The position numbers and the translations under genes were made by a program. DNA of 64,000 nucleotides from Saprospirales bacterium. GTDB taxonomy: Bacteria > Bacteroidota > Bacteroidia > Chitinophagales > Saprospiraceae. The stretch lies in contig JADJYG010000020.1 of assembly GCA_016719895.1 (NCBI GenBank), forward strand, positions 1 through 64,000, read 5' to 3'. Shown one piece after another: positions 1 through 11,795 of this stretch. A model generated the notes under the pieces. It saw only the letters and a program-made list of their open reading frames with translations. It did not search any database and had not been told where the DNA came from. Positions within the stretch are counted from its first letter, which is position 1; every line of letters starts with the position of its first letter.

Positions 1-2885
1 GGGTCCGAAAATCGAAAGCGAGGTATCGGCACAAATGCCGGCGCCGATAACGATGTCGTCGAAATAGCTGACGACATTAACGCCGGTACCGGTAGTGGCG
101 ATATCAAAGAAAATCGTGAACCGGTTGTGCACCGGATCGTCGGAAGCCCCCGGAGAAATCGAACGAGTTCTTCCCATTCATCCCTGGTGTTGCGTTACAG
201 TCACCTCGACCAGGCGGAGTGGTATTGCCGAAAATCTCAGTTTTAGCCGTCACGGTACCGATGTGATCCATGTGCACTTTCATTTTTCACCTGCTTGGCG
301 CCCTTGAAGTTGATGAACGACTCCGGATACCGGCGAACATACTGAAGTAAATACCCGCATCGGCGGCTTCCACAAATTACAAACCTGGCTGCTGGTGGCT
401 GGCGCCGGCTGGGTTCGGTTTGCTGACGATCTCGAACGGCTGGTTGTAGGTGCCGTTGTTGAAATAGGTTAAGTTACCAATAGGTCACCGGCGTTTCGGT
501 CGCTTCACGCAGCCGGTGTATCGGCGCGACCAGCGCACATCGTCGATGAAATAGGTTTGACCGCCCTGATCGCTGGCTACGTTGAAGAAAATGACCAGTT
601 CCGTATTGCCTTTGTCTTTAGCGGGCTGAAGTCGATGGTAACTGGTGCCATCCGTTGACTTGGGCAGGGTGTCGAATATTTCCACCTGCGCCCGCCCTGG
701 AGTTTGAACATGAACGGTACGTTGGCCAGCGGCGAATAGATTTTTACTTTGGCTTCGATTGGAACCGTCAGGTCAGGGGTTGAGCGAAGCGGTAACCGAT
801 ACCGGCGTAGGGCTGGTTGACCGGGTCGCTGTACTCCCCTACCCGGGTGGAGCCGTTGCCTGGCTCGAGGTGCGGGTTGTTGACGGTTTTCAGGTCGCTA
901 CCGCCATAAAAAATCTCCGAATAGTTTTGCTGGCACTCAAAATCGTCCACGATATTAGCCACCGGCGCCACACCGTCGCAAGGATCGATAGTGGTCTTGC
1001 TTTGCGTCAGGTTGTCGATGCACCAGGATTCGCCGGCGGCTGCGGCGCCGGCATTGAAGATCAGGCGGATTTCCTGGAAGTCGGTGATACCGCTGTGCGC
1101 CGAAAAGTCAAAGCTCAGGGTTTCCCACTGACCTGGCGTGCTGATAGCGGCGTCTGCTGCTTTGTTTCCGGCGCTGGGAGAACTCAGTTGCATACGCACC
1201 GAACCGCCGCCGGCCGGGCTGAGCACGTCGATATTGAACTGCGGGTAAACCGACAAGTCGAAATTACTCAGCGAAATAGCCTGGAGGGTGGATAGGGCGC
1301 CGCTCCTTTGGTGTAGCATCCCACTTCGGTGGAGTTGTTCACGGTATTCGGGTTGGAGTTGGGCGTCGGCCCGGAGAAGTTGCCATGAAGCGCGGTATTT
1401 GGTCGAGCGGTTGCCAGCCCAGGTGTACCCCACCCTGGAAATTTTCGAGCGGCACAGGGCGGACGGCGCCGACAGTTTGATATCGTCGATGTAATATTTA
1501 TCGCCGGGCTCCGTGGCTACTCCGGCGTTGAAAAACATCACCAGTCGGGTATGCCCTTGCCAATCTGGTCGCTGAAATCGACGGAACACTCCACCCATTT
1601 GTTGGTCTCTGTCATCGGCACGGCAATTTCTTTTCTGCCCCTGGCCGCCCTCGATTTTGAGCAACAGATTGCCGGTTTGGGCGCCCAAACCTTGAGGCCG
1701 AAGCGGTTGCGGGCGCTCAGGTCGATCACGTCGCCGTTGGTGATCACCAGCGCAGCATAGGATGAGCCTTCCACCGGGCGCCACTCGCCCACTTTCGGGG
1801 AGTTGTTTTTGTGCCGTCAGGGCCCGGATTTTTCCGATCACATGCAGCTGTCCCAACCAACCGGATAAGTCGCGTTGCAGGCAATCAAGTTATCCAGCAT
1901 TTCCCGGATCGGCGCGGAGCCCACACAGTAGTTGGGCGTGGCGCAGATATTGTCGAAATAATACGTATCCGAATCGTCCAGTTTGAACGGATTGAACACA
2001 ATCAGGATTTTGGTGATGGTGGTGAACGAAGCGGCGGCCGACATGTCGAACGTCATTTCCTGCCAGGTACCGCCCACCGGGAGGTATTTAATGATTTCCT
2101 TGGCTTCGCCGGCACCTCCAGTTTGAACAACACTTTAACCGGTTTTGGCGCCCAAACATTCATTTTGAACTGATTGAAGACCGTCAGGTCCATCGGTGCG
2201 CCGCTGGATGGGCCGAAAGCAAAGTTCAGGTCTGATGTTGGATTGTTGGTGTACGATGCCACCATGGCGGAACTGTTGACCGGCGTAGGCGCCGGGTTGG
2301 CTACTGCGCCGTTGTAAGGTGCCGTTGAAGGCCGTCAGGCTATATTGGAAGGCCTTCAAAGGTTTTTGTAGCATACTTCGGCTTTACGCCACCAGGTCGT
2401 CGAAGTAGTAGGTATTGCTGCTCGGATCGTTGCCCGGGTCGAAAAAGATGATGATCTTGGTGAGGTTATTCAAATTGAATCCCTTGCTCATGTCGAAGGA
2501 GCTCATTCCAGGTGCCTGCGGTGGTAATCGTCGCCGACTTTTCACGGCCTGGCCCGGTCCTTCGAACTAGAGCAATATCGGCGTGGCGACGCTGCACCAC
2601 ACTTTCAGTTTGAACTGGTTGTATTCCGGAATATCGAGCGGCTGAGGCAGGCTAGGGTACCCAGAACAGGCTGTAGCCGAAGCCAGCGCCCTTGGTATAC
2701 GAGCCAACACAAGCACTGTTGTTCACGGCGTCCGGGCCGGGATTAGCAATACACCGTTGAGGTGCCGTCGGCAGCAGACCAGGGCAGGTCGGACATGCCG
2801 CCTTCGGAAATCCTCATACGTGATTTGCGCGCGCAACCCCATGCTACTGAGCAACATCAGTAGAAATAGAGGAAAAACTTTTCAT
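1..2885 (-). CDS. Secreted multi-module carbohydrate-binding-like protein (partial, frameshifted)
   Basis: The reading starts at 2885 with a signal-peptide-like stretch (MK, then hydrophobic, ending LRAQ near 2825) and runs off the window at position 1, so the C-terminus is missing. Translation of all three minus frames shows at least six copies of one module of roughly 120-170 residues. Each has a core like YNQFKLKVW, then TWNELSFDMS, then TKIIIFF, then TYYFDD (copies near 2400-2680, 1900-2270, 1490-1790, 990-1290, 530-790 and 1-300). The pattern resembles beta-sandwich carbohydrate-binding modules found beside Bacteroidota glycoside hydrolases; that assignment is inference. The reading frame changes several times, so no single ORF covers it. 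It starts 53 bp after the glucoamylase gene on the same strand and is probably co-transcribed with it. Confidence 0.6.
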
Positions 2886-2938
2886 ACTCGCTTCTTTTAG
2901 ATTGGTTAGTGAAAATATGTTTGTCTGAAATGTTTAGT

Positions 2939-4798
2939 TTAACCGGACAATTTTCGGACGCTTGTCCGGTGTTCGGCGTTGGTAATCCGGAGCAGGTAAA
3001 CGCCTTTTGGTGGGGCCGGCGCCTGTACTTTTTCAATGGTTTGACCTGCGGGCGTTTTTTATCCGAAAAAACGGTGTAGCACATTCCCCGGTAGTCCATC
3101 AGTTCGGCGCTTAGGGTCTGTGCCTGCCCGAACGAAAACAGCAGGCTGAAAGCGCCGTCCGCTGAAGGATTGGGAAAAACCGTCAGGTCCAAGTCTCCCT
3201 GATCCTTCCGGGGTAAGCTAGCTGTATTATCGGGTTGAAACCCGCAGGCCAGCAACGCCGGTTCGATGGCCGGGTCCTTCATGAACAGGTTCCACAAGAG
3301 CCCGGTCCGGTAATTTTCAATCATGACCACGATAGGCCCCTGGTCGATGGCCAGGTAAGACCCCGCAAACCAGTTCTGGTTCAGGTTGAACGCATCGTAA
3401 AAGCCATAGATACCCCACAATTTATCGCCGAGATTGCGGTAAAAATGTTTGAGGGCGTTCAGACTTTGCGTGGGGGTGTACGGCATGGAAGCCAGGGCGG
3501 CGGTGGGGGCGATGGTACCGTCGTCGTTGGGTGGGAAAATATCGCGTGCGGCATAGCCGTTCGGGCCGTCGCAAGCGGTCAGCCCCCAGCAGTTGGCATC
3601 ATAACCACTGTGTTTTCCGGATTGACCTTGGCATATTCCCACTGTATGAGTGCGCAGTTTTTGTTCCGGTTAAAATAATTGCAACAGGCATCTTTCCAGC
3701 GTCGCGGGTCGAAGCCCAGGTACGAATAGTGGGCAAAAAAGAGCGGCCCGCCGCCATAGCCGCCGCAATACGGGCGGTAGCCAAAGTAGCTGGATGTACT
3801 GCAATATCCCCCGTTAGCCATCCAGCCCGATTGGTAAAGCGTACCCGGCGCCGGGTGCGTAGGCGATGCTGCTGCGAGGATATAAACAATCTGCGCTTCA
3901 AAAAATCCCCGCAGTTGAAAATTCATCTGCCAGCCATAGTTGGGCGACCAGTGCCAGTACAGCGCCGGGCCGCCATTTTTACGAAACCAATCCCACTCCA
4001 CATCTTCCCACAGACCGGTGATCACGTCGCGCACGGCAGATTCCAGGGGCGTATCGCGGTCGAAATACTGCCGGGCCGCCAAAAGCCCCTGGAGGAGAAA
4101 AGCCGTTTCCACCAGGTCGGCGCCGTCGTCGTACTGGCTGAACGGCACGACATTACCGCTGGCGCCATCCATCCAGTGCGGAAATACGCCGTGAAACCGG
4201 TCGGCCAACTGGAGAAACGAAACGATCTGGATCATGCGGTTTACCGCAGCCTCGCGCGATACCCAGCCCCGCTCGGCGCCAACGATCAGCGCCATGATGC
4301 CAAAACCCGAGCCGCCTGTCGTGACGATGTCGGGGTTGCCATTGTTGCGCTCGCGTGCCAGGCCGCTCAGCGGATGACCATAGTCCCAAAAATACCGAAA
4401 CGTGTAGCGTTGAACCATGTCCAACAGCGCTTCATCGTCCATCGGACCGGTTTGCACCTGCACCCCGGCGGAGAAATCGCTTGTTTGGCCATTGGTTTTT
4501 ACGGCTTTCAGCCGGTAGTTCCGGGTGAGCGACTGGCCTCCATCTCCCGTCCAATCCAGGGCAAGGGTAGTGGTATTACCGACGGTTTTTAGCAGCGAAT
4601 AGGTCTGCCCGCCGTCGATAGATCGAAAGATTTGATAACTGCCGATGCCCGGATCTGTGCCGGCCTGCCACTGCAATTCGATGTGCGACTCAAGGGAGTA
4701 GCCATCAAGCCTGCCGGCGGAGCGGGCGCCTGGGCGGCTAGAGAAACAACGGCGAACATACCCCCGCTGAAGAGCGCAGAAAATCGGAATCGGTTCAT
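2939..4798 (-). CDS. Secreted glucoamylase-family hydrolase with T9SS sorting domain (frameshifted)
   Basis: The start at 4798 gives a signal peptide (MNRFRFSALFSGG ... VSLAAQ). A fibronectin-III-like stretch follows (IELQWQAGTDPGIGSYQIFRS), then a long Glycoamylase-type (PF10091-like) catalytic region with FRYFWDYGHP, GFGIMAL, the GPLFFAHYSYLGFDPR block and NCWGLTACDGPNGY. The C-terminus is a type IX secretion sorting domain (LTVFPNPSADGAF ... GVYLLRI ... KLSG, stop at 2939). The frame breaks near 4700, near 3600 and in an A-run near 3058; with these repaired the protein is continuous at about 620 residues. The expected role is hydrolysis of a glucan outside the cell. The family call is firm but the substrate is not known. 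Confidence 0.8.
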
Positions 4799-4932
4799 AT
4801 AAATACACGTTAAGGCGGTTCGCTATCCTCCTGCTTTTATTTCTTTTAATAGGAAGAAAAATTGGCCCGCACCGCGATATGGCAGCATGAAATTGGAGGT
4901 TGTCGGGCTTTAACGGTAAAAAACGACCTCAC

Positions 4933-4940
4933 CAAAACTA
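4933..4940 (-). promoter_or_regulatory. Candidate -7 box upstream of glucoamylase gene
   Basis: On the minus strand this reads TAGTTTTG, matching the Bacteroidota -7 consensus TAnnTTTG. It lies 135 nt upstream of the glucoamylase start in the 205-bp gap after the regulator gene. No good -33 TTG is seen at 19 nt spacing. Confidence 0.3.
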
Positions 4941-5003
4941 CGCCACGATCAAATAGTTTGGAAAAAGGCCGCTTGGGGTTGAAACACAAGGTACAGAGTA
5001 GCA

Positions 5004-7390
5004 TTAATACGCCATGATAAACTCGGTAAGGTTGGCGTCTTCGGGCAGGCCGAGTTTTTACGCAAGCGGTACCGCTTGTTTTCCACACCGCGCACGGAGA
5101 TATTGAGCAAGGGGCAATCTCTTTTGGAGGACAGATTCATCTTGAGGTAGGCGGCCAGGCGGAGGTCGCCAGGGGTCAGATCTGGGAATTGCTGCATCAA
5201 GCGTTTAAAAAAGTGGTCGTGCACCCGGGTAAAAGATTCTTCGAGGATTTCCCAATCATGGTCGCCCTCGAGGTGCTGATCGATCAGGCGGGTCAGTTTT
5301 TGCAGGGCGCGGGGTTCGTTGCCGGCGCCCTGCAAGTCGGCGCGCAGCCGTTGCAGGACCTCATTCTTCCGGATGAGGTTGAGGGCGGCATTGCCCAGTT
5401 CGCGATTTTTGGTTTCTACTTCGAGTGCCAGTTTTTCGCGTTCGGCCTCAATGCGCTGGCGGTCGAGTTCCAGGCGGTTCTCCGCCTCCAGGCGCTTCCG
5501 CTGCCGGTCCAAACGGATTTGGCTGATGCGCTCGACCAGGACAAACAGCGCGATCAACAACACGCCATATCCGGCCATCGCCCAAACGGAGCGGTACCAC
5601 GGGTGACGGATCCGGAAGCGCACGTCGGTTACCGGGCCGCCCGAATTCGCCCGGACCCGAAATACATACTCGCCCGGCGATATGTTTGTGAACTCTTTTT
5701 GGGCAAGGCATTGTTTTTACCGGCCGCGTGGAGTGAAACGCCACTGCTGTCGATCACAAAAATTCGCCCGGATTTCCCGGCAACCACTTTTGGCGGCGCG
5801 ATTCCCGGCTCAGCGGTTTAAAAACCACCTGCCCGGCAGAATCCAGGATTTGTAGCGGTGAAAACTGCGCGTTGATCACCGGGATATTGTCGATCCGGGT
5901 CAGGTCCAGTTTGAAGTCGGACGGCAGCCCTCTTCCCGTCGAAATGTTTTGTATTCCAGTACCTGCGTCGGGCCCGGGGCTCAGGCGCAGCCGGTACAGG
6001 CCTTTATTCGGATGGGTGCCCCAGAGGTTTCCCCGATCGTCAAAGAGAATTTTGCGCAACGGTTCGGCAAAGCCGCCCACCCGGGTGCATGCGCCAGGCG
6101 CCGCCGGGTTGCTGGCGCAACACCACCAGGCCGGTGTAGGTGCTTTGCGCAAGCAAGCCCGGATTATTGGGCGCCGGCACGGTACACCACCTCCGGTGAC
6201 GTCGGACAACAGCCTGGCGCCGGATTCCTGTATTTGAAAAGTTGCCAGCATTATGCCTGCAAAGCAACTGCCCGCCAAAATACGAAGTTCCCAAACCTGG
6301 CCCTGGGTACCCTCAACCAGCCTGAACCCGCCGTTTTCCTGCACAAATGCGCCCTGGTTCGTGCCGATATACAGGCGCCCATTCCATCGGACAGCCGAAT
6401 AAACCGTACCGATTTTGCCGGTCAGGTCGGTAAAAAACGTCATTGGCGCCTCCAGAGCCACCAGGTCAATGCCCCGGTCGAGGCCAAGCAGCAGGTTGCC
6501 CCGGCGGTCTTCGTACAAGGCGAGTACAGTATTGTTCTGCAGGCCATTTTCCCGGTACAGATGAAAGCGCAGGCCCTCATTTTTATCGAGCACATAGGCG
6601 CCTTTCAGAATGGTGCCAATAGCCCAGCCGCCTTGCCGCAAGGCGATGGCTTTGTTGAGCTGGTATTTTTTAAACACCGCGTTTAACGGATTGGTCCAGG
6701 GCTGGCATTGGCCGTTTTGCCACTGATAAATACCGTCGTTCGTCGTACCGATCCACAAACCGCCCGATTTGTAGGGCGCCAGGAAACTGGATGATCTCGC
6801 CGGCGAGTATTTCGGTGCCTGCCATAAACCGGAACGTATTGTCCGGTAACAATCCATAAATTCTTCCGATCACCGGCATCAGCACCCGGTCCTCCACGGC
6901 TTGGGTAAACACGATCGAACTGGGCGGCTTGAGCACCGTAACTTTGGAAATCGTATTTGTAAATCGTGGAAAACGACTGGAAAAGTACAAAACCGGGGGT
7001 TGGAAGGATATGCCAGATTTCTTCTTTATCCAGCAACTCGGCCCGTACTTCCCGGCTCAGGGAATAATACGCCAGCTGCCCCCTGGCGTCGGGCTGCCAG
7101 AAACCGAATTCGGCAAAGCCGCCACAATATATCCGGTCGCCCTGACCGGCGGCTACCGCGCGCACGGTTTGGTTTTCCGGCAGGTTGAACGTCTGCCATT
7201 TCGAACCGTCAAATTCGAGCAGGCCGCCATTGTTCCCGGCGTAAATCCATCCCGAAGGACTTTGCGTGAGCGCCCAGTTTTGGTTTTGGCCGTGGTAATC
7301 CGCCGGAAGGAAATTGCGTATGCGCGGAGCATCCTGGGCTGACAGGCTCCAATAGGAATAAAAAAGAAAAAAGCACGTAATCCAGCGCAT
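5004..7390 (-). CDS. Membrane sensor-regulator: propeller, Y_Y_Y and LuxR-type HTH (frameshifted)
   Basis: The start at 7390 gives a signal peptide (MRWITCFFLFYSYWSLSAQ). Propeller-type repeats follow (GWIYAGNNGGLLEFDG, GLWIGTTNDGIYQW, GNLLLGLDRGIDLV, GNLWGTHPNKGLYRL), then a Y_Y_Y-like domain (FTNISPGEYVFRVRA), one membrane helix near 5540-5590, a coiled coil, and a C-terminal helix-turn-helix (LTPGDLRLAAYLKMNLSSK ... ISVRGVENKRYRLRK, stop at 5004). The architecture is that of Bacteroidota one-component sensors that read a periplasmic ligand and act on DNA. The frame breaks several times; the HTH carries a compensated pair of homopolymer indels. It faces the glucoamylase gene and is likely its regulator (inference from position). 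Confidence 0.72.
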
Positions 7391-7592
7391 GTTATAGGCA
7401 AAGAAACGCCGCAATTGTGAAATTTGCACCAGGTAAACCGGCAAATGCGGCTTTCCGCGCGTTTGCTCCTATTAGCAAAGTCGCGCTAAACCCGCAACTG
7501 CCGGCGCAACCCTGCCGCCTTTTTTTCCGTACAACCAGGAAGCATCTTTAAACGCACATGGCAAACCTGCGTCTCAGGCCTAAAATCAACAC

Positions 7593-9954
7593 ATGAAAAA
7601 AAGTATTCCATTCCTGACCTTCCTGCTGTATTGCAGCACCCTCGCCTATTCCCAAAACTTACCCCCGCAAATGCGCTTCTCCGCCGATGGCCGGCAGATC
7701 ATCACCGGCGACCAGGCGCCCGGCGGGCTGTATGATTCCGCCCAAATCCGGTCGGTTTACCTCGACTTCCCCCAAACCAATTATTGGACCTTGCTGACCA
7801 ACAACTACGCCACCAAGATCGATTTGCCCGCCACAATGACCGTCGACGGTGTGGTATACGACAGTGTGGGCGTCCGGTTCAAAGGACAAACCTCCTATAT
7901 GCAAACCCAAAACTCGCAGAAAAAATCCTTTAATATTTCCCTGGATTTTGTACATCCCGATCAGGAACTGATGGGATACCAAACGCTGAACCTGAACAAC
8001 AGTTTTCAGGATGCTTCTTTCCTGCGCGAAGTGTTTTTTCAACACCAGGTCAGACGCCACATCCCGGCCGCCCAATCCAACTTCGTACACCTTTATATCA
8101 ATGGGCAGGACTGGGGGCTCTATCCCAACGTCCAGCAGCTCAACAAAGATTTTCTCAAAGAGTGGTTTTTCAGCAATGACGGTATCAATTGGCGGGCGGA
8201 CCGGCCGGATGGCCTGACGGGTGGCGGGGGGCCCGGCATGCCCGGCGGCGGATGGGGCGACGGCACCGCCGCGCTGAATTACCTGGGCGCCGACACCAGC
8301 AAATACCAGACCTATTATACGTTAAAAAGCAGCGATGTGGACAAACCCTGGGATTACCTCGTTACCTGCAACGCCCTCAACTCTACCCCACTCGCCGAAC
8401 TGCCGGATATATTGCCCCGGTATCTGGATATCGACCGCACCCTTTGGCATCTGGCCTCCGAAATTGCGTTTTCTGACGACGACAGCTATGTTTATAAAGG
8501 GAAAATGGATTACTACGTTTACTACGAAGTTGAAACCGGCCGTATGACGCCGCTGGAATACGACGGCAATAGCGTGATGAAGGCCAATGCCGCCAATTGG
8601 AGCCCGTTTTACAATGAAAGCAAAGTCAACTACCCGCTGCTCAACCGCCTGCTGGCGGTCCCCATCTGGCGACAGCGCTACCTGGCGCACCTGCGCACAA
8701 TTATCCAGGATGAAATGAACCCCACCGTATGCAATGCCATGCTGGACAATTACAAAAACATGATCGATGCCCTGGTTCAATCCGATCCGAAAAAATTGTA
8801 TTCGTACAGCCAGTTCACCACGGAGATCGGGGTATTAAAAAACTATATCCAGTCGCGCCGAACGTATTTGTTAAACAACGCCGAAGTCAAACAAGTGGCG
8901 CCGGTCATTGCCTCAGCGCGACCCTGCAAAACACTGCCGGCCAGGCCTGGGAAAGCCCAAAGTCGGGCGAAGAAGCCTGGGTGACCGCCCAGGTCAGCGC
9001 TGCCAACGGCATCTTCGGCGTCCATTTGTTCTACTCCGACCGGCTGACGGGCAATTTTACAGCCATAAACATGTTCGACGACGGCCAGCACCACGACGGC
9101 GCGGCTGCCGACGGCCTGTATGGCGCTTCGCTGCCCGGCCAGTCTGCCGGCGTCTGGATGCGGTTTTATATCGAAGCAGTAGCCAATACAACGGCCCGCT
9201 CGGCGTCCTACCTGCCGGCCGGCGCCGAACACGATGTTTTCGTGTACCAGGTGCAGCCCCAGCCGGCTACTAGCGTGCCGGTAGCGATCAACGAGCTCAT
9301 GGCGGCAAATGCCTCTACCGTCACTGACGAAACCGGCGATTACGACGACTGGATCGAATTGTTCAACCTTTCCACCGATCCGGTGGATATCAGCGGTTTT
9401 TTTCTCACCGACAACCCGGCCAACCTCGACAAATTTGAAATCCCCGCAGGAACGGTAATCCCGGGGCACGGATACCAGATTTTCTGGGCCGACGAAGACG
9501 GTATGGATGGACCTTACCATTGCAATTTCAAATTGTCAGCAGGTGGAGAACAGATTTATTTGCTGGACACCAGCCTGGCCATTGTCGATTCCGTAACGTT
9601 CGGCGCACAGGTGACCGATTTCGGATATGCCCGCGTGCCAAACGGTAGCGGCAACTTTGTCGTCCAGACGCCTACCTTCGCCGCCAACAACAATGCAACA
9701 GCTGTGTCGGAAACCCGGGAGACCGCCCGCAGCTGCACGTATTCCCCAATCCAGCCTCCACTGTACTGACCGTTCAAACAGATCATTTACTCGATAACAG
9801 CCAACCGCTGCAGGTATTCGACCTGACCGGCCAACTCTTGTTCCAAACCATTCCGGATGGGCTTCAGACCATGGTGGAGGCCAGGCACTGGCCGGCAGGA
9901 TTGTATACCGTCCGGTATGGCCAAACCCTGCGCAAACTCGCGATCAACCGGTAA
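7593..9954 (+). CDS. CotH-kinase family secreted protein with lamin-tail domain and T9SS tail (frameshifted)
   Basis: Signal peptide at residues 1-20 (MKKSIPFLTFLLYCSTLAYSQ). The CotH-like kinase domain follows, with VGVRFKGQTS, KKSFNISLDF, LNLNNSFQDASFLRE, INGQDWGLYPNVQQ and the metal/ATP-site-like LEYDGNSVM. After a frame change near 8915 comes a bacterial Ig-like region and a lamin-tail domain (INELMAANASTVTDETGDYDDWIELFN ... GFFLTDNPANLDKF). A second frame change near 9735 leads into a type IX sorting domain (HVFPNPAST ... GLYTVRYGQTLRKLAINR) ending at 9954. CotH proteins are atypical protein or phospho-transferring kinases; the substrate here is unknown. DUF4956, HlyD and TolC-like genes follow on the same strand. 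Confidence 0.8.
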
Positions 9955-10020
9955 ACGCCGCAGGTTGAAAAGCCACTTAAAGTTCACGGATTCCCGGAAA
10001 GCCAACCTTTGACTACTGTT

Positions 10021-10715
10021 ATGGATTTTTATCTTCTGTTCTCGTACCTGGACAACCAGTCGGTTGTCCTGATCGGTTTTCGGTTTTGCTGGCTTTTTTA
10101 TTGTCGTCTTTGATCGTTTTTACGTATGAAAAGACCTCGCAGGAAGTCGTTCCGCCGCATCATTTATCAGTCCATGATCCTGATAGGCTATGGTGACCCG
10201 CCACCATCATGCAGTCGATCGGCGACAGCCTGGCGCGGGGGTTTGGTATATTCGGCGCACTGGCGATTTTGCGTTTTCGCACCAACCTGATCAGTACGCG
10301 CAATATTTCGTTCATTTTTGCCTCTATGGCAGTAGGCATTGCCTGTGGCGTATACAGTTTTATAAATGCCATCATTGGCACACTGGCGTTTTGCCTGGTC
10401 GCATTTTTGCTCCGCCTGACGCCGTTTAGCCGGAAAAGCAACCTGCTCGGCCAACTCCGCTTTCAACTCCCGGCCGATTCTGTGGCGCTGACCGCTGTGC
10501 AAGCCGTGATCCGGAAACGTTGCCGGGCCCATGCGCTCAAACGGTACCGGGTATTGTATAATGATGAGCGGGGAGAATCGGTGGAGTACTCGTTCGAGCT
10601 GCGCCTGTTTGATGAAATGCAGGGGGCCGAACTGGCGCGGGAATTGCGCAAAGAACCCGACGTACAGGACCTCCGGTTAAGTTTTAACGATACTTACGTC
10701 AATCTGACCGACTGA
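10021..10715 (+). CDS. DUF4956 membrane protein (frameshifted at N-terminus)
   Basis: ATG at 10021 opens MDFYLLFSYLDNQSVV. The frame changes between about 10075 and 10200, after which the conserved DUF4956 core is clean: MQSIGDSLARGFGIFGALAILRFRT, then ISFIFASMAVGIACGVYSF, and a soluble tail (YSFELRLFDEMQGAELA). Three to four membrane helices are visible. The function of DUF4956 is unknown. In Bacteroidota and other phyla the family commonly sits with CotH kinases and polyphosphate-polymerase (VTC) domains; here CotH is directly upstream but no VTC gene is seen. The gap to the HlyD-like gene is 3 bp, so they form one operon. Confidence 0.75.
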
Positions 10716-10718
10716 TCC

Positions 10719-11762
10719 ATGCGCCGTATAAATATCCTGTACCTGATGCTTCCCCTGGTTGTCTGGGCGTTGTTGGGCATTTTCCACTACCTCCACCGCG
10801 GCACGGCCAGTTTCTACGGCGTTGCGGAAAACCAGGAAACCCAAATCAACCTCGACCATGACCTGACGGTCAGCCGTATTTACGTATCGCCTGGTCAGTT
10901 TGTACCGAAAGGAACGCTGTTGGTGGAGGTCACGCGTGCTGCGCTTGATCTTAAGCTGAGCGATTTGAGCCATGATATCCGGGAATTGCACGCCCGCGAT
11001 CAGCTCCAGGTGGCGGCGCTCCAGGGCGAGCTGCAGCGGTTGAACGCGCAACGCGCCGAGAAACAAAGCGCGATCCTTGCCCGCATCCGGACGCTGGAGG
11101 CTGAAAAAAACCTGAACCAAACCCTGCTTCGGGAATTGAAAAGTATCCCGGTTCCCGACAGTATCCGGGCCGGCGCTGATCCTTATGCGGTAAAATTGCA
11201 AACCCTGCACGACGAGCTGCGCCTGGCCCTGGCGCCTCTGGATGCCGATATTTACCGCCTGGAGCAGGAGTTGCGCCTAGGTACTTTGCCGGTGCAGGCG
11301 CAACTGGATAACTTGAAACGGGCCACTGACCTGTACCAAAAAGAACAGGAACGGCTTTCTGTTTATGCGCCATCCGATGGTTTGGTGGGGACGGTCCACT
11401 GCCGGGAAGGCCAAAATATACAGGCATTTCAAACCCTGATATCCTTTTATGAGCAAAACCCCAATACCGTGGTGGCCTACGTTCACGAAAGCCTGCTCTT
11501 GCACATCCGTATGGGCGACTCCCTGCTGGTGGCTTCCAGCCTGCGTCCCTCAGAACGATGCACGGGATGCGTCATTGGCCTGGGGCACCGGGTGGTGGAA
11601 ATCCCGGAACGCCTGCGCAAAATTCCGGAGATTAAAACATATGGGCGGGAAGTGCTGATTGGCATCCCGGCTCACAATAATTTCCTGCAAAAAGAAAAGG
11701 TCCTCTTGCAGCGGCTTCTACCGCCGCCGCGCATTCGATCCTTGTCTTTCCTTGCCTTTTAG
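10719..11762 (+). CDS. HlyD-type membrane-fusion/adaptor protein
   Basis: 347 residues. An N-terminal membrane anchor (LYLMLPLVVWALLGIFHYL) is followed by a lipoyl/barrel half-motif (SRIYVSPGQFVPKGTLLVEV), a long coiled-coil hairpin (about residues 75-215, rich in E, Q, R and L), and the second half-motif (LSVYAPSDGLVGTVHCREGQNI). This is the layout of periplasmic adaptor proteins of tripartite exporters. The last 20 residues (LLPPPRIRSLSFLAF) are unlike the family and may follow a small indel. No inner-membrane ABC or RND pump is adjacent; the only inner-membrane partner in the cluster is DUF4956, 3 bp upstream. A TolC-like gene follows 33 bp downstream. Confidence 0.8.
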   Translation: MRRINILYLMLPLVVWALLGIFHYLHRGTASFYGVAENQETQINLDHDLTVSRIYVSPGQFVPKGTLLVEVTRAALDLKLSDLSHDIRELHARDQLQVAALQGELQRLNAQRAEKQSAILARIRTLEAEKNLNQTLLRELKSIPVPDSIRAGADPYAVKLQTLHDELRLALAPLDADIYRLEQELRLGTLPVQAQLDNLKRATDLYQKEQERLSVYAPSDGLVGTVHCREGQNIQAFQTLISFYEQNPNTVVAYVHESLLLHIRMGDSLLVASSLRPSERCTGCVIGLGHRVVEIPERLRKIPEIKTYGREVLIGIPAHNNFLQKEKVLLQRLLPPPRIRSLSFLAF

Positions 11763-11795
11763 AGCGCCTCATTTCTGGTACCTGACTCCTTCATT

